A stretch of 16,598 bases of DNA. It comes from an uncultured Sphingomonadaceae bacterium. GTDB taxonomy: Bacteria; Pseudomonadota; Alphaproteobacteria; Sphingomonadales; Sphingomonadaceae. The first letter of the stretch is position 1, and the number at the start of each line of letters is the position of its first letter. Position numbers and translations under genes: made by a program. Below the pieces are notes generated by a model. That model did not search any database. It had not been told where the DNA came from and saw nothing but the letters and a program-made list of their open reading frames with translations. Of this stretch, positions 7,577-14,721 are shown piece by piece. The stretch lies in contig CALKXX010000077.1 of the NCBI GenBank assembly GCA_938003725.1, positions 1-16,598 on the forward strand. The letters run 5' to 3'.

Positions 7577-8892
7577 TCTATCCCACTGGCCGTGCTGTTT
7601 TGCTGATTGCGCTGGGTGCGCCATTTGCCGCGCTGTTTGCGGCAATTCTACCCGGCTTATGGGCTATTGGTTTGGCTTGGGCCGTAATGATCGCTTTGCT
7701 CCTGATACTCGATGGCCTAATCGCGGCAAAAATTGGCGATGTAGAAGTGGTTGTCCCAAAATCTGCAGAAATTGGTATGCCATTTGAGCTTGGCGTACAG
7801 TCAAAATTTGCCGGCATGATGCTGCCGAGAACTGTATTCGGTAATATCGGTATTGACGAAAAGCTGTCATCCGCTGGCGGACTGGAGTTCAAGTTACAGC
7901 GATCGGAGCAGAACGGGAATCTGTTTACGGGCTCCGGACATTTGACGCCCGAACGGCGCGGAACCGGTGAAATCGGAAAAACTTGGCTTCGGTGGACCGG
8001 GCCTTTGGGACTGGCCTGGCGTCAGGCCACGAAAGAAAGCGATCATGATATTGCGATATTGCCGAATATCTCCGCAATACGCAGCCCCACGGTTCAGATG
8101 TTCCTGCGCGACTCCGTTTTTGGTCTGTTGGTCCGCCAATTTCGCGGCGAAGGCAGTGAATTTGAGGCGCTGACCGAATATCAACCCGGCATGGATCGGC
8201 GCAGCATCGATTGGAAGGGTTCGGCGCGGCATAGCAAATTGCTCGCCAAGGAATATGATACCGAACGCAATAACCAGATTGTTTTTGCGCTCGATTGCGG
8301 GTCGATAATGTGTGAACCTATTGATGGACTGCCGCGTATTGATCGCGCGGTATCTGCGGCGCTGCTCACCGCCTATATCACCCTGAAATCCGGAGACCAG
8401 ACCAGCTTGTTCAGCTTTGCTGCGAAACCGGAACTTTCAACACCCTTTCTTTCCGGCAGCCGCAATTTTTACCGACTGCAACAGGACGCAGCCACTATCG
8501 ATTACCGGCATCAGGAGAGCAATTACACACTGGCGCTATCTTCGCTGTCCAACCGGTTGAAGCGGCGGTCGTTGATCATCATTTTTTCCGATTTCACGGA
8601 CCCGACGGCTGCGGACTTGATGCTGGAAGCTGCAGGTCGGTTGATTGACAAGCATCTGGTCTTGTTTGTGGTGCTGGAGGATAAGGAGCTATCCGATATT
8701 ATCAGCGCCCCGCCAGAGAGTGCCGCGGATGTGGCGCGCAGTGTCACGGCGCAAAATCTTTTGGACCAAAAAAAGCTTGTTGTAACCCGGCTCCAGCATA
8801 TGGGCATCGATGTGATAGAAGGCGCGCATGAGACGATCGGAACGCGGTTGATCAACAGCTATTTGAAGATCAATCGGCGGGGCGCTTTATAA
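7573..8892 (+). CDS. DUF58 domain protein with two N-terminal membrane helices
   Basis: A 439-residue protein starting at TTG, which overlaps the MoxR stop by four bases (TTGA) and has GGAAG 7 bases upstream. A hydrophobic hairpin at about 7-26 and 30-50 anchors it. The soluble part contains the DUF58 signature, from GEGSEFEALTEYQPGMDRRS (192-211) through IDWKGSARHSKLLAKEYDTE (212-231). A vWA-like C-terminal half then begins with IVFALDCGSIM (236-246). At the position of the metal-binding DxSxS loop of true vWA domains the sequence is DCGSI, so the site is degenerate, as in many DUF58 proteins. The family is almost always next to MoxR genes and is thought to be its adaptor or client. No direct activity is known. 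The membrane anchor would place MoxR action at the inner membrane. Confidence 0.93.
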   Translation: MIYPTGRAVLLIALGAPFAALFAAILPGLWAIGLAWAVMIALLLILDGLIAAKIGDVEVVVPKSAEIGMPFELGVQSKFAGMMLPRTVFGNIGIDEKLSSAGGLEFKLQRSEQNGNLFTGSGHLTPERRGTGEIGKTWLRWTGPLGLAWRQATKESDHDIAILPNISAIRSPTVQMFLRDSVFGLLVRQFRGEGSEFEALTEYQPGMDRRSIDWKGSARHSKLLAKEYDTERNNQIVFALDCGSIMCEPIDGLPRIDRAVSAALLTAYITLKSGDQTSLFSFAAKPELSTPFLSGSRNFYRLQQDAATIDYRHQESNYTLALSSLSNRLKRRSLIIIFSDFTDPTAADLMLEAAGRLIDKHLVLFVVLEDKELSDIISAPPESAADVARSVTAQNLLDQKKLVVTRLQHMGIDVIEGAHETIGTRLINSYLKINRRGAL

Positions 8893-9926
8893 TGGCGACG
8901 GTCGTTGAACAGGATGATGCAATTGCAACCGCCGCGCTAAAAAGCGACCGGTTTCGGCTGGAGCGCGAAGCCGATTGGATACGCCTTGAACAAATCGTCA
9001 CCCAAATGGAAAAGGGAAAGTCGCGCAAATTGGATGATGAAGATGTGCTGGCACTGCCGACGCTTTATCGGACCTTGCTGTCGAGCCTCTCGATTGCGCG
9101 TGAAAATTCACTCGACGCTGGGCTGATCGACTATCTTGAGGGCCTGGCGCTGCGCTCCTATTTTCTGGTCTATGGAACGCAAACCAGTTTTGGACGCTGG
9201 CTGCGCGAATTTTTCGGCGGCGGATGGAGTCGCGCTGTGCAATCGATCAAGCTGGAAATCTGGATATCCCTGTTCGTCATGATCGCGGGAACTGCCATCG
9301 GCTATGTTCTGGTCGCCGGCGATAGCGATTGGTTTTATGCGCTGGTCCCCGGAAATTTTACCGATGTTCGGGTGCCGGGCGCATCGCAAGAGGCCTTGCG
9401 CGGGACATTATTTGACACAGAGGATCAGGATGGATTGGGGGTTTTTGCCGCTTTCCTGTTCAGCAATAATGCACAGGTTTCGATCCTCGCATTTGCCCTG
9501 GGTTTTGCCTTTGCGATACCCAGTATTTTGCTGCTCATCCACAATATGGCACTTCTCGGTGCGATGGTCTGGGTATTCGCGCAGCGCGGCTTGACGGTCG
9601 ATTTCGTCGGCTGGCTCTCTATCCACGGTACGACAGAATTATTCGCGATCCTGCTTTCCGGCGCGGCGGGTATTCATGTTGGCCGGGCGATAGCGTTCCC
9701 GGGCAACAGATCGCATTTGGCGGCTGCAAGTGCAGCGGGCAAGCGTGCGGCACTGGTCATGGCGGGCGTGATCATCATGCTCATTTGCGCAGGTTTGCTA
9801 GAGGGATTTGCCCGGCAACTGATCAACAATACCGCGGCGCGCTATGCCGTAGGCGGAACGATGCTCGCCTTCTGGCTCAGCTATTTCTTTTTGTTCGGAC
9901 GCAATCAAAAGAGGCCTCTGTCATGA
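8892..9926 (+). CDS. SpoIIM/DUF95-family membrane protein
   Basis: A 344-residue membrane protein of the stage II sporulation protein M family. The first 120 residues are soluble and mostly helical, then about five to six membrane segments follow (roughly 122-142, 185-206, 208-231, 240-262, 286-305 and 320-336). Family hallmarks are the FLFSNNAQVSILAFALGFAF stretch (188-207), the IHN motif at 216-218, and HGTTELFAILLSGAAGIHVG (245-264). In spore formers SpoIIM works with peptidoglycan-remodelling proteins during engulfment, but this lineage does not sporulate, so the role here must differ. Members in non-sporulating bacteria commonly sit next to MoxR, DUF58 and RDD genes. Start and stop of the preceding gene share one base (TAATG). 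Function in this setting is unknown; an envelope or cell-wall role is an inference. Confidence 0.92.
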   Translation: MATVVEQDDAIATAALKSDRFRLEREADWIRLEQIVTQMEKGKSRKLDDEDVLALPTLYRTLLSSLSIARENSLDAGLIDYLEGLALRSYFLVYGTQTSFGRWLREFFGGGWSRAVQSIKLEIWISLFVMIAGTAIGYVLVAGDSDWFYALVPGNFTDVRVPGASQEALRGTLFDTEDQDGLGVFAAFLFSNNAQVSILAFALGFAFAIPSILLLIHNMALLGAMVWVFAQRGLTVDFVGWLSIHGTTELFAILLSGAAGIHVGRAIAFPGNRSHLAAASAAGKRAALVMAGVIIMLICAGLLEGFARQLINNTAARYAVGGTMLAFWLSYFFLFGRNQKRPLS

Positions 9927-10858
9927 GCGGTGCGGAATCATGGACGCGCCATTCGAGCACGCCAAAGCTTGACCGCATCATGGTGTCGCCCGAAGGCGTG
10001 CCGCTAAATGTAACTGTCGCTCCAGCCGGCGCACGGGCCGGTGCGCTGGCCTTGGACATTCTGATCATATTGGGTCTGATCATCGGGGTATCGCTGTTCG
10101 GGTTTCTGCTTTTGTGGGGTTTTGAAGCAGCATCGGGTGTCGAAGATGTTTTTGCCGATAGCGGGCCGTTAAATTTTATCGCTGTGCTGTGGATCATATC
10201 CGTTTTCCTGTTCCGCAACGCTTATTTTCTGTATTTTGAATTGGGGGACAGGGCCGCGACATGGGGCAAACGTGCCGTTGGCATCAGGGTCGCCGCAAGG
10301 GACGGTGGCCGCCTGACCGCAGAAGCCGTGATCGCGCGCAATATCGTGCGCGATGTTGAACTGTTCTTGCCGCTGGTATTTCTTACGTCGGGAGAAGCCG
10401 AAGGTTCAATGACCGACTTCACCGCATGGGCGGGGTTTTTGTGGGTCGCCATGTTCCTGTTATTTCCCTTGTTTAACAAGGATCGGCTGCGTGGTGGTGA
10501 CTTGATCGCCGGTACATGGGTGATCAACAATGTGAAGCGCAAACTCGCCGACGTGGTTGCGCCATCTGCGCCGGCGCAAGATGATCAATCCGCAAAACGT
10601 GTTTATGAATTTTCCGACGATGATCTGTCGGTCTATGGCGAATATGAATTGCAGACGCTGGAAAAAGTATTGCGGACCGGAACCGAGGAATCCCTGATCA
10701 CGGTAACCAATTCGATTTGCTCCAAAATTGACTGGCAGCCGGGTATGGGCGATGAACGGGCCTTTCTGGAGGCCTATTATACCGCACTTCGCGCGCGATT
10801 GGAGGGCGGACTGCGATTCGGGAAGAGGCGCAAGGACAAATTTTCCAAAGATATTTGA
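9923..10858 (+). CDS. RDD-family membrane protein with C-terminal cytoplasmic extension
   Basis: A 311-residue protein, the last gene of the operon. An RDD domain spans about residues 34-204: AGARAGALALDILI opens the first membrane helix with the conserved Arg and Asp, a second helix lies near 83-105, FELGDRAATWGKRAVGIRV (106-124) is the signature loop, and a third hydrophobic region follows near 143-180. After the domain comes a soluble extension of about 100 residues (YEFSDDDLSVYGEYELQTLE and on to the end), rich in charge and likely cytoplasmic. ATG at 9923 is chosen because it overlaps the SpoIIM stop as ATGA and AGAGG lies 8 bases before it; a longer in-frame start inside SpoIIM at 9785 is unlikely. 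RDD proteins have no single agreed function; some affect ion transport or envelope stress tolerance. Confidence 0.92.
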   Translation: MSGAESWTRHSSTPKLDRIMVSPEGVPLNVTVAPAGARAGALALDILIILGLIIGVSLFGFLLLWGFEAASGVEDVFADSGPLNFIAVLWIISVFLFRNAYFLYFELGDRAATWGKRAVGIRVAARDGGRLTAEAVIARNIVRDVELFLPLVFLTSGEAEGSMTDFTAWAGFLWVAMFLLFPLFNKDRLRGGDLIAGTWVINNVKRKLADVVAPSAPAQDDQSAKRVYEFSDDDLSVYGEYELQTLEKVLRTGTEESLITVTNSICSKIDWQPGMGDERAFLEAYYTALRARLEGGLRFGKRRKDKFSKDI

Positions 10859-10897
10859 CGGGTGCCGTAGCGTCACGTTAATTGCTTGGTTAAACGC

Positions 10898-10925
10898 TTG
10901 TTTCCGGCCAATTTCCGCCTATAGT
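10898..10925 (+). promoter_or_regulatory. Candidate sigma-70-type promoter of the acyl-CoA dehydrogenase pair
   Basis: TTGTTT (10898-10903) and TATAGT (10920-10925) are 16 bases apart, with transcription expected near 10932. The leader to the ATG at 10957 would be about 25 bases and contains AGGAG at 10943-10947. The match is fair; this is the only good candidate in the 98-base gap after the RDD gene, where I see no terminator hairpin. Confidence 0.45.
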
Positions 10926-10956
10926 TCGCGCAATCTTTCATTAGGAGTCGTGCGTC

Positions 10957-12150
10957 ATGAATCTGGAATTCACCGCTGAAGAAAATGCATTTCGTCAAGA
11001 AGTGCGTGATTTTATTGCCAATAACTACCCCGCGCATCTGGTCGGCAAGACTCAGGATGAACTGACGCGGGAAGAGATGTTGGAATGGCATCAGATATTG
11101 GGCAAAAAAGGATGGTCGGTTCCCGCATGGCCCACCGAATATGGTGGCACCGGATGGACCCCGACACAGCGCTATATCTGGTCAGAGGAAAACGCCCGGG
11201 CGAGCACCATCATGCCGCTGCCTTTTGGTGTCGCCATGGTCGGCCCGGTAATCTATACTTTCGGAAGCGAAGAGCAAAAAGCGGAATATCTTCCCGGTAT
11301 CCGGGATGGCAGCGTGTGGTGGTGTCAGGGTTATTCGGAACCGGGTGCCGGCTCTGATCTGGCTTCGCTTAAAACAACCGCAGTACGTGATGGCGACGAC
11401 TATGTGATCAACGGACAGAAAACTTGGACCACGTTGGCACAGCATGCCGATTGGGGTTTCTTTCTGTGCCGCACCGACCCCGACGCGCCAAAGCCGCAAC
11501 AGGGCATCAGCTTCATTCTGGTGGACATGGACACTCCCGGTATCGAAGTACGTCCGATCAAATTGATCGATGGCGGCTATGAAGTGAACGAAGTCTGGTT
11601 GACAGATGTGCGGGTGCCAGCGGCCAACCGTATTGGCGAAGAGAATATGGGTTGGACCTATGCCAAGTTCCTGCTTGCACATGAGCGGTCCGGTATTGCC
11701 GGGGTTGCCCGTTCAAAGCGCGGTGTGGAGAAACTCAAGGAAATTGCCGCAGCGGAAATGCTGGATGGCAAACCATTGTCTCAGGATATGGGTTTCGCCC
11801 GCAAAATCAGCCAGCTGGAAATTGATCTGGCCGCGCTGGAGATTACGGATCTACGTACCTTGGCCGGTGAACAGGCTGGCAAAGGCCCCGGTCCGGAAAG
11901 TTCTTTGTTGAAAGTGAAGGGTACCGAAATTCAGCAGCGGTTGACCGAGCTAACGCTTGAGGCCGTTGGCTATTATGGTGCGCCCGATTTCCGCAGCTTC
12001 CCGGATGATGGTTCAAACGATTTCCCGATTGGACCAGACTATGCCCATCAGGCGGCACCAAGCTATTTCAACATGCGCAAAACGTCGATTTATGGCGGGT
12101 CTAACGAGATCCAGCGCAACATTATCACGAAAATGATATTGGGCCTTTGA
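10957..12150 (+). CDS. Acyl-CoA dehydrogenase, PimC-like large subunit of a heteromeric enzyme
   Basis: A 397-residue acyl-CoA dehydrogenase fold protein. Family features include WWCQGYSEPGAGSDLASLKT (121-140), the substrate and flavin contact region, and YVINGQKTWTT (149-159). Glu243 in HERSG lies where isovaleryl- and long-chain-type enzymes keep their catalytic base. The C-terminal flavin/CoA segment is YGGSNEIQRNI (379-389), with Gly rather than Glu at the medium-chain base position. The usual RxQFG flavin-binding motif is missing at the expected place (ARSKRGVEKL, 251-260). The next gene has that motif, which suggests an alpha2-beta2 enzyme like PimCD or the actinobacterial FadE pairs used on side chains of steroids or dicarboxylic acids. 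The reaction should be alpha,beta-desaturation of a CoA ester in the cytoplasm. Start: ATG with AGGAG 9 bases upstream. The substrate is unknown. Confidence 0.93.
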   Translation: MNLEFTAEENAFRQEVRDFIANNYPAHLVGKTQDELTREEMLEWHQILGKKGWSVPAWPTEYGGTGWTPTQRYIWSEENARASTIMPLPFGVAMVGPVIYTFGSEEQKAEYLPGIRDGSVWWCQGYSEPGAGSDLASLKTTAVRDGDDYVINGQKTWTTLAQHADWGFFLCRTDPDAPKPQQGISFILVDMDTPGIEVRPIKLIDGGYEVNEVWLTDVRVPAANRIGEENMGWTYAKFLLAHERSGIAGVARSKRGVEKLKEIAAAEMLDGKPLSQDMGFARKISQLEIDLAALEITDLRTLAGEQAGKGPGPESSLLKVKGTEIQQRLTELTLEAVGYYGAPDFRSFPDDGSNDFPIGPDYAHQAAPSYFNMRKTSIYGGSNEIQRNIITKMILGL

Positions 12151-12175
12151 ATTTTGGGGCCTTTCACGGCCCAAT
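12138..12175 (+). repeat. Competing inverted repeats between the two dehydrogenase genes
   Basis: ATTGGGCC (12138-12145, the end of the first gene) is the exact reverse complement of GGCCCAAT (12168-12175). A near copy of the first arm, TTGGGGCCTTT (12154-12164), can also pair with GGCCCAA through a short loop. The shared 3' arm ends two bases before the ribosome site GGAGA (12178-12182) of the second gene. No T-run follows, so it is not an ordinary terminator. It may tune translation of the small subunit or be an mRNA stability element. Confidence 0.5.
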
Positions 12176-12190
12176 ACGGAGACAGAAAAA

Positions 12191-13327
12191 ATGGATTTCG
12201 AATTTACCGATGAACAAAATATGGTGCGCGACGGAATCTCGCGGCTTGTTCGGGAACAATATGACTATGATACACGGCGCGAGGTAATTGCCAGCGAGGC
12301 AGGATGGCGTCCGGAGCTTTGGGCGCAACTTGCCGAGTTGGGCATGCTGGCGGCACCATTTGGCGAAGAAGATGGCGGCTTCGGCGGCGCTACCGAAGCG
12401 ATGATCATCATGGAAGAATTTGGGCGGGGACTGGCCATTGAGCCGTTCATTCCGACCGTGGTTTGCGCTGGCGGATTTCTGAAACATGGTGGTAGCGCAG
12501 CGCAGCGGGAAGAATATATTGGCGGCATTATTTCGGGCGAGATGGTTTTTGCATTTGCCTGTGCCGAGCCGCGCGGACGTTATGACCTTGCGGATCTTCA
12601 GACGACGGCAAAAAAAGATGGCGGAGACTATGTTCTCAATGGTCACAAGGCAGTGGTGATTGGCGCACCTTGGGCTTCTCACCTGATCGTGACGGCGCGG
12701 ACCTCTGGCGATCAGCGTGATGATGGTGGTATCTCTGTGTTTCTCGTTGCCGGTGATGCCGACGGTGTCAGCCGACGTGACTATGCGACGGTTGATGGGC
12801 GCCGTGCATCCGAAGTTTATTTTGAGAATGTAAAAATCCCTGCTGACGCCCTGATCGGCGAGGCGGATAATGGATTACCTTTGATTGAAAAGGTTGTGGA
12901 TGAAGCAACCGCAGCGGTTTGCGCAGAAGCAACCGGTGCGATGAAGGTCACCAATGAAATGACGCTCGACTATTCACGTCAGCGGAAACAATTCGGCACG
13001 CCTATTGGTTCTTTTCAGGTTTTGCAGCACCGCATGGCCGACATGCTGATGGAGCATGAACAATCCGTGTCGATGATGTATCTTGCAACGATCAAGCTGG
13101 ATGAAGAGAGCGACGCGGAACGCAAAAAGGCGGTTTCTGCCGCAAAGGTTCGGATTGGCCAATCATCCCGCTTTATCGGCCAGGCAGCCATTCAAACACA
13201 TGGCGGCATGGGGATGACCGACGAACTAGCGGTTGGTAGTTATTTCAAGCGGCTTTCGATCGTTGAAGGTGAATTTGGCAGCGTCGATCATCACTTGCGG
13301 CGCCATATGAAGTTGAGCGCTGCGTAA
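12191..13327 (+). CDS. Acyl-CoA dehydrogenase, PimD-like small subunit of a heteromeric enzyme
   Basis: A 378-residue acyl-CoA dehydrogenase paralogue of the preceding gene but clearly diverged from it. It carries the flavin-binding and subunit-interface motif RKQFGTPIGSFQVLQHRMADM (265-285) and QTHGGMGMTDE (335-345), both of which the large subunit lacks or has altered. In turn it lacks the C-terminal G-S-N-E-I-Q segment, ending instead in EFGSVDHHLRRHM (361-373). The active-site loop AFACAEPRGRYDL (121-133) is shortened and lacks the usual SEPxAGSD pattern. This complementary loss is what is seen in heterotetrameric FadE-type dehydrogenases where two different subunits share the flavin sites. 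Start ATG has GGAGA 8 bases upstream. A rho-independent terminator follows 26 bases after the stop. PimD-like is a family-level guess, not a substrate claim. Confidence 0.93.
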   Translation: MDFEFTDEQNMVRDGISRLVREQYDYDTRREVIASEAGWRPELWAQLAELGMLAAPFGEEDGGFGGATEAMIIMEEFGRGLAIEPFIPTVVCAGGFLKHGGSAAQREEYIGGIISGEMVFAFACAEPRGRYDLADLQTTAKKDGGDYVLNGHKAVVIGAPWASHLIVTARTSGDQRDDGGISVFLVAGDADGVSRRDYATVDGRRASEVYFENVKIPADALIGEADNGLPLIEKVVDEATAAVCAEATGAMKVTNEMTLDYSRQRKQFGTPIGSFQVLQHRMADMLMEHEQSVSMMYLATIKLDEESDAERKKAVSAAKVRIGQSSRFIGQAAIQTHGGMGMTDELAVGSYFKRLSIVEGEFGSVDHHLRRHMKLSAA

Positions 13328-13353
13328 ACCGCGAGCGCAAAACCCTATCAAAT

Positions 13354-13389
13354 AAGGGGGGATGGCCAAGCTGGCTCTTCCCCTTTTTT
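13354..13389 (+). terminator. Rho-independent terminator after the acyl-CoA dehydrogenase pair
   Basis: AAGGGG (13354-13359) pairs with CCCCTT (13380-13385), and an inner stem GCCA/TGGC (13365-13368 with 13372-13375) closes on an AGC loop. The 3' arm runs straight into six T residues (13384-13389). Stem plus T-run on the plus strand is typical. It sits only 36 bases before the start of the MFS gene. Confidence 0.8.
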
Positions 13390-13425
13390 ATGGCTAGGCC
13401 AGAGCAGCCTTTGGAGAGGGTGCCC

Positions 13426-14721
13426 ATGAGTAAAACGTTCGACGCACCAACTGGCGGCGTCTATCGCTATTATATCCTGTTTACGTTGATGTTCGCTTTC
13501 ATGTTCAACATCACTGATCGGCTGGCAATGTCGATCGTGATCGAAGATATTAAAGGTGAATTTCTGCTTAGCGACACGCAGATCGGCTTGCTGGCCGGTT
13601 TTGCATTCACCATTTTCTATGTGCTGCTCGGTGTTCCCGCCGGCCGATTGGCGGATCGCACAAATCGCAAGAATATGGCGGCCATCGCTGTCAGCTTGTG
13701 GAGCCTCATGGCGGCGCTCTGCGGACTGGCAGTTGGCTTTTGGACGCTGTTCCTCGCGCGGCTGGGCGTCGGTGTGGGCGAAGCAGGCGGAGGCCCGCCT
13801 TCGGTGTCCATCTTGTCGGACTATTTCGAACCGCATGAACTCTCCAAAGCAATGGGCATATTTGCCATCGGCGCCGTTTTAGGCCCGACGCTCGGATTTA
13901 TCGCCGGTGGGTATTTGGCAGATGCTTATGGTTGGCGATGGATGTTCATTATATTGGGGCTGCCGGGCGTGCTGCTGGGCGTGATTATGTATCTGACGAT
14001 CCGCGAGCCGCGACGCGGCCGGTTCGTAAAGAACGACGGTCCTGATGCGAAGGCCGTTACCCAAGAACCATTTTGGACCACTATGTCCTCGCTTGGAAAG
14101 AACAGGATATTCGTGCGCGTTGTCTCCGCCAATGCGGTCACGATCATTACGGGTTATGCCTTTTCGATATGGCTCGCGCCGATATTGATCCGCAATTTCG
14201 GAATATCGAAATCCGACGTGGGTCTTTATCTCGGGATTGCGTGGCTGGCTGGCGGTATCCCGGGCATGTATTTTGGCGGCATAATTGCAGACCGCCTTGC
14301 TCTAAAGAATGAAAAATGGCGGTCATGGGTCTGCGCAATCACGATCGCGCTTGCTCTGCCGTTCCTGTGTGCGTGCCTGTTCATGGATAGCGCCATGTGG
14401 ATGCTCATCCTCTATGCCATCGGCTATGGTTTAATGGTTGCAGCGCAAGGTCCATCTATCTCGATGATCCAATCTGCCGTTGCACCGACTGAGCGGGCGA
14501 CCGCATCTTCTTTCGCCTCATTGTCAGCAACTTTTTTGGGCTATGCCATCGGCCCGGCAATCGCGGGATTCATCAGTGACATGCTGAAGCCGGCCTATGG
14601 CGAATTGTCGCTCAACTATGCTGTTTTTACGATTGTCGCTATCAGTCTGACGCTGGGGTCACTGGGATATATATGGGCGAGCAAAGCCTTTGCTTATCGC
14701 CCCGCTGTCGCTGCGGCCTAA
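13426..14721 (+). CDS. Spinster-type MFS transporter
   Basis: A 431-residue, twelve-helix major facilitator protein of full length. Spinster-like features are NITDR in the first helix (28-32), motif A in the loop between helices 2 and 3 (GRLADRTNRK, 73-82), and ARLGVGVGEAGGGPP in helix 4 (111-125), with Arg112 and Glu119 as likely proton-coupling residues. The second half repeats the pattern near GGIIADRLALKN. ATG at 13426 is chosen because GGAGAGGG lies 5-6 bases before it; an in-frame ATG at 13390 directly abuts the terminator T-run and has no ribosome site. It follows the acyl-CoA dehydrogenase pair on the same strand but across a terminator. The likely role is uptake or export of the organic acid or hydrophobic compound processed by neighbouring enzymes; the substrate is unknown. 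Its stop overlaps the facing SDR stop. Confidence 0.93.
   Translation: MSKTFDAPTGGVYRYYILFTLMFAFMFNITDRLAMSIVIEDIKGEFLLSDTQIGLLAGFAFTIFYVLLGVPAGRLADRTNRKNMAAIAVSLWSLMAALCGLAVGFWTLFLARLGVGVGEAGGGPPSVSILSDYFEPHELSKAMGIFAIGAVLGPTLGFIAGGYLADAYGWRWMFIILGLPGVLLGVIMYLTIREPRRGRFVKNDGPDAKAVTQEPFWTTMSSLGKNRIFVRVVSANAVTIITGYAFSIWLAPILIRNFGISKSDVGLYLGIAWLAGGIPGMYFGGIIADRLALKNEKWRSWVCAITIALALPFLCACLFMDSAMWMLILYAIGYGLMVAAQGPSISMIQSAVAPTERATASSFASLSATFLGYAIGPAIAGFISDMLKPAYGELSLNYAVFTIVAISLTLGSLGYIWASKAFAYRPAVAAA

Noticed and set aside
9910..9919. Ten-base palindrome AGAGGCCTCT before the RDD gene
   Set aside because: It has no loop, so it is a poor RNA hairpin, lies inside the SpoIIM coding region, and a palindrome of this size is common by chance.
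9785..9922. Longer RDD protein starting inside the SpoIIM gene
   Set aside because: The extra 46 residues are a frame-shifted reading of the SpoIIM C-terminus; ATG 9923 overlaps the stop and has AGAGG upstream.
11182..11682. Minus-strand open frame of 166 codons
   Set aside because: It is antisense to the large acyl-CoA dehydrogenase subunit, whose motifs fill this stretch.
12164..12682. Minus-strand open frame of 172 codons
   Set aside because: It is antisense to the small acyl-CoA dehydrogenase subunit; the His/Cys/Arg-rich product shows no domain and no supporting ribosome site.
13390..13425. Upstream ATG for the MFS carrier
   Set aside because: It abuts the terminator T-run, has no ribosome site, and would add 12 residues unlike the usual short N-terminus.
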